Shown: positions 42,126 to 51,199 of the stretch, piece after piece
Position numbering within the stretch: the first letter of the stretch is position 1
Layout of the letters: each line of letters starts with the position of its first letter
NCBI RefSeq assembly: GCF_006539825.1
Contig: NZ_BJNT01000004.1
Coordinates: 1-64,000 of the forward strand
Length of the DNA stretch: 64,000 bases
Direction: 5' to 3'
Source: Corynebacterium variabile
Lineage (GTDB): Bacteria > Actinomycetota > Actinomycetes > Mycobacteriales > Mycobacteriaceae
Made by a program: the position numbers and the translations under genes
The notes under the pieces: model-generated
What the model was told of the DNA's origin: nothing
Databases searched by the model: none
Seen by the model: only the letters and a program-made list of their open reading frames with translations

Positions 42126-44708
42126 ATGACTACGTCCAGTTCCGGTGGCCGCGCCAGCGCCAGCGCCACTGCCCGTGCCACTGCGGGTGCTTCAACCACT
42201 GCCGGCGCCACGCGTCGTCCCTACCGTCGGGACATCGACGGGCTGCGCGGTCTCGCCATCGCACTCGTGGTGGTCTTCCACGTGTTCGTCGGGCGGGTGT
42301 CCTCCGGCGTCGACGTGTTCCTGCTGGTCGGTGGTGTCTTCTTCTTCGGCCCGCAGATCCGCAACGCCCTGAACCCCACCGGTCAGACGCTGGTCCAGTC
42401 GGTCATCCGCCTACTCCGGCGTCTGTATCCCGCACTGCTCGTCGTCGTCACGGTGACCCTGGCCGCCGGCTTCGTCGTCTATGCGCGGGCCCGTTGGGCG
42501 CAGACCGCGGAGGACGCCGCGGCGTCCCTGACCTACCGGCAGAACCTCCACCTCGCCGACCAGGGGCAGGACTATGCCGCGGTGGGACGCGACGTCAGCC
42601 TCTACCAGCACATCTGGTCGATGTCGGCGCAGCTGCAGATCTACCTGGGCAGCCTGCTCGTCATCGTGATGCTGGCGTGGTTGCTGAAGAAGCTGCCGGT
42701 GCGGTTCCCGGCCCTGTCACTGCACTGGCTGCTCGTCCTCGCGACAGCCGCGAGCTTCGCCTACGCGGTCCACCTGCACGGCACTGACCAGGGCTGGAAC
42801 TACTACTCCCCGCTGAGCCGCTTCTGGGAGATCGGCCTCGGTGGCCTGCTGGGTATCTGGCTGGTCCACAAGGAAACCCCGACCCGCCTGGCCTGGGCGC
42901 GCTGGCCTGCGGGCGTGGTCGGTGTCGCGCTGATCATCGGCACCGGCTTCTTCCTCGACGGTGCCGACCAGTTCCCCGGTCCCTGGACGCTCGTCCCGCT
43001 CGCCGGTGCGACGCTGGTCGTCCTGGCGGGTAACCCGGTCGCCGACGGTCGCGGCGCAGAGGGTGTCTCCGCCCTGCTGGACACCGCCCCGTTCCAGACG
43101 CTCGGCCGGATCTCCTACAGCCTCTACCTGTGGCACTGGCCGCTACTGGCATTGGCGACGTTCCAGTTCTCGGACGTCCTCGGCAACCGCTCGACCGGTG
43201 TCCAGGGCATCACCGCGACCCTGGGGACGAAGAAGGGCCTGGTCATCGGCGCCGCGGTCATCCTCATCTCGCTGGTGCTCGCGTGGGCGACGGAGAAGTA
43301 CATCGAGACGCCGCTGCGTCAGACCCGTAAGCCCGCCCGTGCGTGGCTGCCGTCGCGTACCGCCGTGAAGGACGCCGTGGGTCACCGTGCCGCGGTCGCT
43401 GTCGCCGCGGTGACTGTGGTGGCGACGGTGGGCGTCCTCGCCGCGGGTCCGGTGATCCAGAACCGTGACGACGCGCGGCTGGCGGCCCAGGACGACGAGA
43501 ATCTTGACCCGGCGCAGTACCCGGGTCCGCGGGCGTTCCTGGAGGACGCGCCGGTGCCCGGGGACGTGGAGGTGCGCCCGGATCCGACGAATGAGGAACA
43601 TATGCTCCCGCGTACCCAGCCCGACGGCTGCTACGCCCGTTTCGAGGACACGGACCTCATCCGGACCCACGACTTCAACGGCTCTGACGAGCTCTGTGCC
43701 TACGGCGACGTGAATTCCGCGCGCACCATGTACCTCGCCGGCGGGTCGCATTCCGAGCACTTCCTGCCTGCCCTGGACGTCGTCGGACGTCAGCAGGGCA
43801 TCAAGATCGTCCCGGTGCTGAAGATGGGCTGTGTGCTGGGGATGAGTCTGCCGAAGCTCGACGGTGAGGACTACCCGGAGTGCGACGAGTGGGACGGTAA
43901 GGCCCAGCAGTTCATCTTCGACAACCCACCCACCGACGGCGTGTTCATGACCGTCACCCGACCGACGACGATCGAGGGTGACGGCCCGGACCAGACCCCG
44001 ACGGAGTACGTCGACCAGGTGAAGAAGTTCTCGGACGCCGGGATCCACACCTGGGGTGTCCGCGACACCCCGTGGGCGATGCAGGCCCCGGGCGTGCAGG
44101 GCAACGGCCGTCTCTGTGTCGCGGAGGATCTCGGCAGTGGCCAGACGGCGGACTGCGGCACCGATGAGCACTCTTCGATGGCTGAAGTGAACCCCGCCCT
44201 GGTGGCGCTGTCGGGCCTCGACGTCTCCGAGCTCGACGTCACCGCCGCCCTGTGCCGGGACGGACGCTGCCCGGCGGTCATCGGCAATGTGCTGGTCTAC
44301 CGCGACGGTCAGCACTTCAGCGATGTCTTCTCCCGGATGCTCGCCCCGGAACTGGAGCGGCAGATGTTCGACCCGGCGGCGGTCGCCGAGATGGAGGCGG
44401 CACAGGTCGCGGCGGTCGAGGAGGCCGGGACGACCGGTGCCGCTGCGGCCGGGCCGACCGCCAAGGACGTCTTCCGCTTCCCCAAGTCCTGGGAAGCGGA
44501 GGACCTCCCGGAGGACGACGGAGAGCACGGGGAATCTTCTGAGGACGACCCGGGGGACGACCCGGGGGACGACCCGGGGGACTATCCGGGGGACGACCCG
44601 GGGGACTATCCGGGGGACGACTCCGGGGAGTACCCGGACGGGTATCCCGGGGAGGCCCCGGATACCGGGGAGTCCCAGGAGGTACCGCCCGGCCTCCTCC
44701 CGTACTAG
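42126..44708 (+). CDS. Acyltransferase-3 / SGNH fusion protein, first of two paralogues
   Basis: An 860-aa membrane enzyme of the OafA/YrhL type. Residues 33-410 are the acyltransferase-3 domain with about ten helices (RRDIDGLRGLAIALVVVFHV, catalytic His52; SYSLYLWHWPLLA). Residues about 440-790 are an SGNH hydrolase-like domain: Ser541/His542 in LAGGSHSEHF and the late YRDGQHF (DxxH). The usual GDSH Asp is Gly here. It moves acyl groups across the membrane onto an outside acceptor, probably an envelope glycan or lipid. The tail (805-850) is an acidic DPGDDPGDYPG repeat. Start 42126 chosen; GTG 42114 is possible. Confidence 0.88.
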   Translation: MTTSSSGGRASASATARATAGASTTAGATRRPYRRDIDGLRGLAIALVVVFHVFVGRVSSGVDVFLLVGGVFFFGPQIRNALNPTGQTLVQSVIRLLRRLYPALLVVVTVTLAAGFVVYARARWAQTAEDAAASLTYRQNLHLADQGQDYAAVGRDVSLYQHIWSMSAQLQIYLGSLLVIVMLAWLLKKLPVRFPALSLHWLLVLATAASFAYAVHLHGTDQGWNYYSPLSRFWEIGLGGLLGIWLVHKETPTRLAWARWPAGVVGVALIIGTGFFLDGADQFPGPWTLVPLAGATLVVLAGNPVADGRGAEGVSALLDTAPFQTLGRISYSLYLWHWPLLALATFQFSDVLGNRSTGVQGITATLGTKKGLVIGAAVILISLVLAWATEKYIETPLRQTRKPARAWLPSRTAVKDAVGHRAAVAVAAVTVVATVGVLAAGPVIQNRDDARLAAQDDENLDPAQYPGPRAFLEDAPVPGDVEVRPDPTNEEHMLPRTQPDGCYARFEDTDLIRTHDFNGSDELCAYGDVNSARTMYLAGGSHSEHFLPALDVVGRQQGIKIVPVLKMGCVLGMSLPKLDGEDYPECDEWDGKAQQFIFDNPPTDGVFMTVTRPTTIEGDGPDQTPTEYVDQVKKFSDAGIHTWGVRDTPWAMQAPGVQGNGRLCVAEDLGSGQTADCGTDEHSSMAEVNPALVALSGLDVSELDVTAALCRDGRCPAVIGNVLVYRDGQHFSDVFSRMLAPELERQMFDPAAVAEMEAAQVAAVEEAGTTGAAAAGPTAKDVFRFPKSWEAEDLPEDDGEHGESSEDDPGDDPGDDPGDYPGDDPGDYPGDDSGEYPDGYPGEAPDTGESQEVPPGLLPY
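44543..44632 (+). repeat. 12-base tandem repeat in the paralogue's tail
   Basis: About seven imperfect copies of a 12-base unit (GACGACCCGGGG and variants with TAT) code the acidic Gly-Asp-Asp/Tyr-Pro tail. Copy number is likely to vary between strains. Confidence 0.8.
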
Positions 44709-44815
44709 CGGTCGGATCAGCGGCCAGGCCTCTGTCGGGAGGTCCCTCGGTTCCCGTGTAACGGCGCGCCGCATTGCGGCGATAGGCACCGGACCCGGTA
44801 GGCTGTCTATCCGCC

Positions 44816-47395
44816 ATGAAAGAACCCTCTGATCTGCCGGTGCCTCCACGCCGCACGCTGACGCACCGCCACGACATCGACGGTCTCCGGGGGCTCGCTA
44901 TCGCCCTCGTGGTGATCTTCCATGTGTTCGTCGGCCGGGTGTCCTCCGGTGTGGACGTGTTCCTGCTCATCGGCGGTATCTTCTTCTTCGGCCCGCAGAT
45001 CCGCAATGCGCTGAACCCGCGCGGTCTGACGGTCGTGCAGTCGTTCCTCCGGATCTTCCGGCGCCTCTATCCGGCCCTGGTGGTGGTTGTCGCCGTCACC
45101 CTTGCGGCTGCGGTCGCGGTGTACGCGCAGGTCCGCTGGGCGCATGCCGGGCAGGACGCCGTGGCGTCCCTCCTGTACTTCCAGAACCTCAACCTGGCGT
45201 CCGAGGGGCAGGACTATTCGGCGATCGGCACGGATGTCAGCCTCTACCAGCACATCTGGTCGATGTCGGCGCAGCTGCAGGTCTACCTCGGCTCACTGCT
45301 GGTCATCACTCTCGTTGTCGGTGCCATCAGCCTGGTCTTCCGCAAGCCCACCGGCAGTCGTGTCACGCGGACGCTGGTCATGGTCGCCACCGTGGCGTCC
45401 TTCGTCTACGCGGTCCACCTGCACGGCACCGACCAGGGCCTGAACTACTACTCGCCGCTGAGCCGCTTCTGGGAGATCGGCCTCGGTGGCATTTTCGGGT
45501 TCTACCTGCTGCGTCGTCCGGTGCCCCGGTGGGTGCGCTGGCCGGCCGGCTTGATCGGCCTGGCGCTGATCATCGGCACCGGTCTTTTCCTCGACGGCGC
45601 GGCGCAGTTCCCCGGCCCGCTGACGCTCATCCCGCTCGCCGGTGCCGCGTTGGTGATCCTCGCGGGCAACCCCGTCAAGGGCGACACGGACGGGGAGGTC
45701 GGCCTGGTGGGTGTCACGGCACTGCTGTCGACCCGTCCGTTCCAGAGCCTGGGCCGGATGTCCTACAGCCTGTACCTGTGGCACTGGCCGCTGCTGACGC
45801 TGGGGACCTTCTACTTCGCCACCGGCACGGTCACCAACGCCGGTGGCCTCAGCGGTATCACCGCCACCCTCGGCAACCGTCGTGGACTGGCCGTCGGCCT
45901 CGGCGTCATCCTGGTCTCCCTGGTGCTGGCCTGGCTGACGAACCGCTACATCGAGAAGCCGCTGCAGCAGGGCCGCAAGCCCGTCCGCTCCTGGATCATC
46001 GGCGACCGCGGTTACCTCTACCCGTCGCTCGGTACGGGCTCAGGCAAGGTCAAGGCCGGCGCCGCGGTACTCCTCACCGTGCTGACCGCGGCGGTCCTCG
46101 CGTTCCAGCCGTGGATCGAGGCACGCAATGACGAACGTGCCCAGGCACTGTCGGTCGACGATGTCGACCCGGAGCAGTATCCCGGCCCGGCCGCGCTGCT
46201 CGACGGTGCACCGGTGCCGGAGGTCGACCAGATCCTGCCCGACCCGATCGACGACGGGCCGATGATGGCGGACACGCTCAAGGACGGCTGCGTCGCCCAC
46301 TTCGAGCACTCCGACCTGATCTTCACGAAGTGGTTCAACGAGGACGACGAGCCCTGCGAGTACGGCGATGTCGAGTCCGACCGCACCATGTACCTCGTCG
46401 GTGGTTCCCACTCCGAGCACTACCTGCCAGCCCTCGACCTCATCGCCAAGCAGCGTCACATCAAGATCATTCCGATCATCAAGCTGGGCTGCGTCCTCGG
46501 CATGGGCGATCTGCCGAAGTGGGACGGCAGTGACTACCCGGAGTGTGCGGAATGGGACCAGAAGGCCCAGGACTACATCTTCGACAACCTGCCGACCGAC
46601 GGTGTCTTCATGACCGTCACCCGGCCGACGACGATCCAGGGCGACGGTCCGGACCAGGTGCCCGCGGAGTACCACGACATGGTCAAACGCCTGTCGGACG
46701 CCGGGATCCACACCTGGGGTGTCCGTGACACCCCCTGGATCCTCGACCGCCCGGGCGCCCAGGGCAACGCCCGCGTCTGTGTCGCCGACGGGAACTACGA
46801 GCGGGACAACCCGGAGAAGGACTGCGGTGTCGACCGCGCGGAGGCGATGAGCCCGGTGAACCCGGCGCTCGAGGCCTACGCGGGTCTGGACGTCACCGAG
46901 ATCGACATCACCGACGCAGTGTGCACCGACACCCGCTGCCCGGGTGTGGTCGGCAATGTCCTGCTCTACCGCGATGCGCAGCACTTCACGAACCTCTACG
47001 CGGCGATGCTCGCCCCGGAGATCTACCGGCAGATGTACGACGGCGGGTCCATCAGCGGCTCCGCCGTGCCGCCGGCCGAGGGTACCGAGGGTGCGCCCGG
47101 TGCTGAGCCGGCTCCTCCGGCGCCGAAGGACGTGACCCGGATGGCGAAGCCGCTGGAGAACGGCTACGTCGAGTCCGATCCTTCCCTGTTGGAGGAGCGG
47201 GACGCCACCTCCTCGGAAGCACCGACGGAGGAGCCTGCCCCCGAGGCCCCCGCACCGGAACCGGCGCCCGCACCTGAGCCGGTGACGCCGCCGTTCGTCG
47301 ACATGGACGGCGACGGCTACGACGACAACATCTTCGGCCTCGGCTACGGCTTCAACTACAACCCCTACGGTTACGGCGGGGGTTACGGGTACTGA
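44816..47395 (+). CDS. Acyltransferase-3 / SGNH fusion protein, second paralogue
   Basis: An 859-aa protein closely similar to the gene before it over the acyltransferase domain (HDIDGLRGLAIALVVIFHVF; SYSLYLWHWPLLT) and the SGNH domain (Ser531 in LVGGSHSEHY; YRDAQHF). The same Gly replaces the usual block I Asp. The C-terminus differs: a Glu/Pro/Ala linker, then DMDGDGYDDN and a Gly/Tyr/Asn tail (NYNPYGYGGGYGY). ATG 44816 lies 107 bases after the first gene. It is a tandem duplicate that has probably specialised in acceptor or partner. Confidence 0.9.
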   Translation: MKEPSDLPVPPRRTLTHRHDIDGLRGLAIALVVIFHVFVGRVSSGVDVFLLIGGIFFFGPQIRNALNPRGLTVVQSFLRIFRRLYPALVVVVAVTLAAAVAVYAQVRWAHAGQDAVASLLYFQNLNLASEGQDYSAIGTDVSLYQHIWSMSAQLQVYLGSLLVITLVVGAISLVFRKPTGSRVTRTLVMVATVASFVYAVHLHGTDQGLNYYSPLSRFWEIGLGGIFGFYLLRRPVPRWVRWPAGLIGLALIIGTGLFLDGAAQFPGPLTLIPLAGAALVILAGNPVKGDTDGEVGLVGVTALLSTRPFQSLGRMSYSLYLWHWPLLTLGTFYFATGTVTNAGGLSGITATLGNRRGLAVGLGVILVSLVLAWLTNRYIEKPLQQGRKPVRSWIIGDRGYLYPSLGTGSGKVKAGAAVLLTVLTAAVLAFQPWIEARNDERAQALSVDDVDPEQYPGPAALLDGAPVPEVDQILPDPIDDGPMMADTLKDGCVAHFEHSDLIFTKWFNEDDEPCEYGDVESDRTMYLVGGSHSEHYLPALDLIAKQRHIKIIPIIKLGCVLGMGDLPKWDGSDYPECAEWDQKAQDYIFDNLPTDGVFMTVTRPTTIQGDGPDQVPAEYHDMVKRLSDAGIHTWGVRDTPWILDRPGAQGNARVCVADGNYERDNPEKDCGVDRAEAMSPVNPALEAYAGLDVTEIDITDAVCTDTRCPGVVGNVLLYRDAQHFTNLYAAMLAPEIYRQMYDGGSISGSAVPPAEGTEGAPGAEPAPPAPKDVTRMAKPLENGYVESDPSLLEERDATSSEAPTEEPAPEAPAPEPAPAPEPVTPPFVDMDGDGYDDNIFGLGYGFNYNPYGYGGGYGY

Positions 47396-47437
47396 CGGTT
47401 GTTGACCGGCATTAACCGGCACTGACCGGCATACACG

Positions 47438-47471
47438 TGAACCGGCGGGTACCTGGAGGTACCCGCCGGTT
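47438..47471. terminator. Strong bidirectional terminator hairpin
   Basis: GAACCGGCGGGTACC (47438-47452) and its perfect complement (47457-47471) enclose the loop TGGA. It lies between convergent stops 47395 and 47505. Confidence 0.85.
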
Positions 47472-47504
47472 CAGTGCTCTTCTCAGTGCTCTTCGTGCAG
47501 CGTC

Positions 47505-47981
47505 CTACTCGCCGGGTTGCGGGAGCTGCTCGCCGAGGGTCGAGGAGAGCGGCAGGCCTTCCCAGGAGCCCGCGGCGAGGCTCCCGGTGCCCACCGAACC
47601 GACGGTGGCGACGAGGGAGCCGATGACGTCGGTCTTGGGGATGGAGCCGACGACCATGTTCAGCAGTCCGTCGACCATGGCGTTGCCGGTGGAGTTTGCG
47701 GAGGTCACGGCGCCGCCTTCGCCCTCCGTAAGGGAACCGGCCGACACACTGGCGGCCGTGGCGGCGTCCGCGGACGCGGCACCTGCGGCATCGGACCCGG
47801 AACCGGAGGACGCGAAGACATTGGGCAGATCAGCAGCGGAGGCGACACCGGTCAGACCGGCGGCGGCCAGCCCGGAGGCGGCGGCGACAGCGGCGAGACG
47901 ACGACGCATCGGGGAGTGGGCCGGGCGTGCACGGTGACGACCGGAGACAGGGGCGACAGTGGTGCGCGAGGAGGAAGTCAT
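47505..47981 (-). CDS. Small secreted protein
   Basis: A 158-aa exported protein from ATG 47981. The twin-arginine-like basic stretch (MRRRLAAVAAASGLAAAGLT) leads to cleavage after GVASA near residue 48. The mature part is small, Ser/Gly/Ala-rich and ends GEQLPQPGE. A hydrophobic NAMVDGLLNMVVGSIPKTDVIGSLVATVGSV segment (residues about 105-135) could be amphipathic or pore-like. Family not recognised. The ribosome site is weak; ATG 47909 is an alternative. Single gene. Confidence 0.7.
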   Translation of the reverse strand: MTSSSRTTVAPVSGRHRARPAHSPMRRRLAAVAAASGLAAAGLTGVASAADLPNVFASSGSGSDAAGAASADAATAASVSAGSLTEGEGGAVTSANSTGNAMVDGLLNMVVGSIPKTDVIGSLVATVGSVGTGSLAAGSWEGLPLSSTLGEQLPQPGE

Positions 47982-48072
47982 GAACACAGTATTGCCGTCC
48001 GCACCCCCGTGATCAAGCGCACCATCAGTCACACGGCGCCGGTGCCCTCGACATTCACGCTCCGTCAGCGTC

Positions 48073-48750
48073 TCAGTTGTCCCCGTCGTCGCTGACGGAC
48101 ATGAGATCCTGCACCGTCGCGAACTCGTCGAGCCCCATGAGCTCGAGCATCCCCGGGCCCTCGGTGGGCCACACTTCATCACCGTGGACCGGCAGGAAGC
48201 TGAGGGACTCCCCGTCCGGCAGGCAGAACACGACCGTGTCCTGCACGGTGAGGTTGAGCAGGGCGTCCCCCAGCAGATCATCGGGGTACAGGGTCACGAG
48301 GATGACGTCCGCCGGGCCCTCCGCCCCGTCGGCGGTGTCCTCACCGACGAGCTCCGGCAGGGAGGTGCGGATCTCCGGGGTGGCACGGATGCCCTCGAGG
48401 TAGGCCTGGGCGAGATTCTGCCGGTGGAGCCGCTGATTCGTGTCGTCGTCCTGCAGGGTGCGCACGAACATCGGGGCGCCGGGGGTCAGCATCGCCTCGG
48501 GTTCGGTCTCCTGCTCGACCGCCCATTCTGCGTAGCTGCGCATCTCGGGTTTCGTCTCGCCCGAGAGGAACTGCAGGTCCTGGGTGGCGGCGAACTTCGC
48601 CTCCGAGAGTTTCGCGGCGGTCCCGGCCAGCGGGGCGTTGATCCCGTAGTAGGACCACTGGGGACTGCTGGTCGGGTCGTGGCGGAACACGACCTGGGCG
48701 ACAGAGCTGCTCGCGCTGTCGGCGTTGATGCCGCTGTCGGGCTCATTCAT
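48073..48750 (-). CDS. Protein of unknown function (225 aa)
   Basis: A 225-aa acidic soluble protein starting at ATG 48750 with GGAGGTG eight bases upstream; this start overlaps the methyltransferase stop by eight bases. It contains VVFRHDPTSSPQWSYYGINAP and MFVRTLQDDDTNQRLHRQNLAQAYLEGIRATPEI. No family recognised, no signal peptide. Cotranscribed with the methyltransferase. Ends 92 bases before the small secreted protein's start codon. Confidence 0.78.
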   Translation of the reverse strand: MNEPDSGINADSASSSVAQVVFRHDPTSSPQWSYYGINAPLAGTAAKLSEAKFAATQDLQFLSGETKPEMRSYAEWAVEQETEPEAMLTPGAPMFVRTLQDDDTNQRLHRQNLAQAYLEGIRATPEIRTSLPELVGEDTADGAEGPADVILVTLYPDDLLGDALLNLTVQDTVVFCLPDGESLSFLPVHGDEVWPTEGPGMLELMGLDEFATVQDLMSVSDDGDN

Positions 48751-49381
48751 GGGGCACCTCCGGTTCAAGGATCGCGACGAGGAATCCGGCGTCCGGCGCC
48801 GAGTCGGTGCGGGGACGCAGATCCCAGGAACTGTACTCCTGGGTGATCTGCAGCCCGGCCGCCGCGGCGTCCTCACTGAAGGCGGTGAGGCCGCGACCGC
48901 GGTCGAGGCCGAAACCGATGACGAGGCGTCCGCCCGGGGCAAGGCGTTCCGCCAGGACGCTGAGGGCGGCGCGGTGTGCCGGATCCGGGATGAAGGCCAG
49001 CACGTTGCCGGCAGAGACGATGAGGTCGAAGGGACCGGCCGGGACCTCGGCGTCGACCGAGAGATCCCCGGTGCGCCAGTCGACGCCGGGGTAGCGGCCG
49101 CGGGCGTAGTCGACGAGGACGGGGTCGATGTCCACCCCGGTGAGCTGCAGGTTCCACCCCGTATCCCCGGTGGCGGCGTTCCTGGCGGCGAGATAGCCGG
49201 CGAGGCGCCCCGTCCCTGCGCCGGCGTCGAGGATACGGTCCCCGTCGGACGCCAGGGCGTCGATGAGACGCGCTTCCCCGTCGATGTCCCGGCCCTGTGC
49301 CTCGAAGGACTCCCACCGCTCGATGTAGTTATGCGAATGGTCCGGATTCCGGTCAGTGACCTCGGTCCAGCTGGTGATCAT
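48743..49381 (-). CDS. SAM-dependent methyltransferase
   Basis: A 212-aa class I methyltransferase. SAM-binding motif I is RILDAGAGTGRLAGYLA (residues about 49-65); LTGVDIDPVLVDYAR (about 79-93) and GPFDLIVSAGNVLAFI (about 118-133) are motifs II and III. Substrate unknown; the size and layout fit small-molecule methyltransferases. First gene of a two-gene operon, overlapping the next by eight bases. Confidence 0.9.
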   Translation of the reverse strand: MITSWTEVTDRNPDHSHNYIERWESFEAQGRDIDGEARLIDALASDGDRILDAGAGTGRLAGYLAARNAATGDTGWNLQLTGVDIDPVLVDYARGRYPGVDWRTGDLSVDAEVPAGPFDLIVSAGNVLAFIPDPAHRAALSVLAERLAPGGRLVIGFGLDRGRGLTAFSEDAAAAGLQITQEYSSWDLRPRTDSAPDAGFLVAILEPEVPHE

Positions 49382-49414
49382 GGGGTCCAGTATGCCGCAG
49401 GATGGCCGGGTCGT

Positions 49415-51094
49415 TCAGACCAGCGTCGGCAGGACCTCGTCGAGGATCTCCCGCGCGGTCTGCTCCGCCGCGGCCCGGTCGCCGTCCACCAGGCCGATCC
49501 GGGTGCGCCGGTCCAGCAGGTCGTCGACGGTCAGTGCCCCCTCATGGGTGACGTGGAACTCGAACTCGGCGCGGGTCACGTCGATGTCGCGGGTGCTGCC
49601 GGTGGTTCCCACGGTCGCCAGGGGACGTCCGACGGTGGCGCCGCGGACCACGGCGGGAGCCTCGAACCCGAACCGGTCGACCAGTGAGGTGGGCAGTCCG
49701 GCGAAGTCCGCCGTGGAGACGCCCACGGCCGCATCGGACCCGGGGGCACCGATCAGCGGGGTGTTCTCGGTGACGCACGGCCCGGCGTGGATGCCCGAGT
49801 CCCCGAGGATGGACGCCACGACGTCGACGGTCTGCTCCGCCATCAGGCGGTACTCGGTGAGCTTGCCGCCGGTGACGGTGACGACGTCGGTGTCCGCGCC
49901 GGTGGCGTCCTTCCCGCGCAGGATGATGTGCTCGCGGGAGAGGTCGGCGGTCGAGGAGTCCGCGTCCTCGGTGAACTGCACCAGCGGACGCAGCCCGGCG
50001 AAGGCGCCGAGGACGTCATCGGGGGTCAGGTCGACGGCGAGGGCCTGGTTGACGACATCGAGGATGAAACGGACATCGGAGTCCGGCACCTCGGGCACGT
50101 CGGGGATCTCGTCGGTGCCGTAGTCCTCGTCGGTGATGCCGACGTAGCAGCGGCCGAGCTGCTCGGGGAGGATGAAGCAGAACCGGGTGCCGTGGCCGGG
50201 GACTGGGACGGTCAGCGCGCCGGTCGGGTTGCCGACCTCGTCGGCGTCGATGACCAGGTGGGTGCCGCGCGAGGGGCGGATCTTCACCTGGGGTTCCATC
50301 CCGCCGGCCCAGACACCCGTCGCGTTGACGATGACGCCTGCCTCGACCTGGAACGAGGTCGGATCACCGCCGGTGGAGTCGGCGAGCGTGTCGGTGAGGG
50401 TGACGCGTCCGCCGGCACCGTCCGTGGCGATCTCCTCGGCGCGGGTGTAGGTGAGGACGCGGGCGCCGTAGCCGGCGGCGGTGCGGGCCAGGGCAGTGAC
50501 CAGGCGGGCGTCGTCGACGAGTTGGCCGTCATTGTTGACGTAGCCGAAGCGCAGATCGGAGGTCTCCACCGCCGGGCAGAGCTCCCGGACCCGCTTCTTC
50601 GAGATCGTGCGGGAGCGGGGGAGGGTCTTGCCGGAGGTGCCGGCGAGGACGCGCAGGAAATCCCCGCCGAGGAAGCCCAGGCGGGACAGCACGTTCACCG
50701 GCAGCGGGTAGCGGTCCTGGACCGGGGTGACCTGCGAAAGCGTGCGGGTGAGGTGCGGAGCGGTGGACTCCATGAGGATGCCCCGCTCCCGCGCCGAGCG
50801 CTTCGCGATGCCGACGTGCCCGCTGGCGAGGTAGCGCAGTCCGCCGTGGGCGAGCTTCGAGGACCAGCGTGAGGTGCCGAAGGCCAGGTCATGGGCGTCG
50901 ACGAGGAGGACGTCGAGACCGCGGGTCGCGGCGTCCAACGCGATACCGGCACCGGTGACGCCGCCTCCGATGACGAGGACGTCCACCCGCTCCGGACCCT
51001 GGGCGGCATTGGCGGAACGGGCCTGCAGCTCAGCGAGTTCATGGGCCCGGCGGGCGGCGTGCAGACGGGCGGCGGTGGCGTCGAAATGCGGCAT
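49415..51094 (-). CDS. glpD: Glycerol-3-phosphate dehydrogenase, FAD-dependent
   Basis: A 559-aa flavoenzyme. FAD-binding VDVLVIGGGVTGAGIALDAATRG is at residues about 38-60. FGTSRWSSKLAHGGLRYL is the GlpD signature, followed by GTHLVIDAD, TDEDYGTDE and VTVTGGKLTEYRLMAE. The C-terminal helical domain is complete. It oxidises glycerol 3-phosphate to dihydroxyacetone phosphate at the membrane, feeding electrons to menaquinone. ATG 51094 was chosen; the frame upstream is antisense of the neighbouring oxidase. Divergent from that oxidase with a 105-base gap. Confidence 0.95.
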   Translation of the reverse strand: MPHFDATAARLHAARRAHELAELQARSANAAQGPERVDVLVIGGGVTGAGIALDAATRGLDVLLVDAHDLAFGTSRWSSKLAHGGLRYLASGHVGIAKRSARERGILMESTAPHLTRTLSQVTPVQDRYPLPVNVLSRLGFLGGDFLRVLAGTSGKTLPRSRTISKKRVRELCPAVETSDLRFGYVNNDGQLVDDARLVTALARTAAGYGARVLTYTRAEEIATDGAGGRVTLTDTLADSTGGDPTSFQVEAGVIVNATGVWAGGMEPQVKIRPSRGTHLVIDADEVGNPTGALTVPVPGHGTRFCFILPEQLGRCYVGITDEDYGTDEIPDVPEVPDSDVRFILDVVNQALAVDLTPDDVLGAFAGLRPLVQFTEDADSSTADLSREHIILRGKDATGADTDVVTVTGGKLTEYRLMAEQTVDVVASILGDSGIHAGPCVTENTPLIGAPGSDAAVGVSTADFAGLPTSLVDRFGFEAPAVVRGATVGRPLATVGTTGSTRDIDVTRAEFEFHVTHEGALTVDDLLDRRTRIGLVDGDRAAAEQTAREILDEVLPTLV

Positions 51095-51199
51095 GTCACT
51101 GAGCATATGCGGCCAGGCGGACGTGGGGGAGAGGTTGTGTTCACCAGTTCCGCCTGTTTCGCCTCTGCAACCTGTCCGCCGCCGGTACCCTCCACAACC

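Noticed and set aside
50891..51199. N-terminal extension of the FAD-linked oxidase
   Set aside because: This part is antisense to glpD and the divergent promoter; the oxidase domain begins after ATG 51200.
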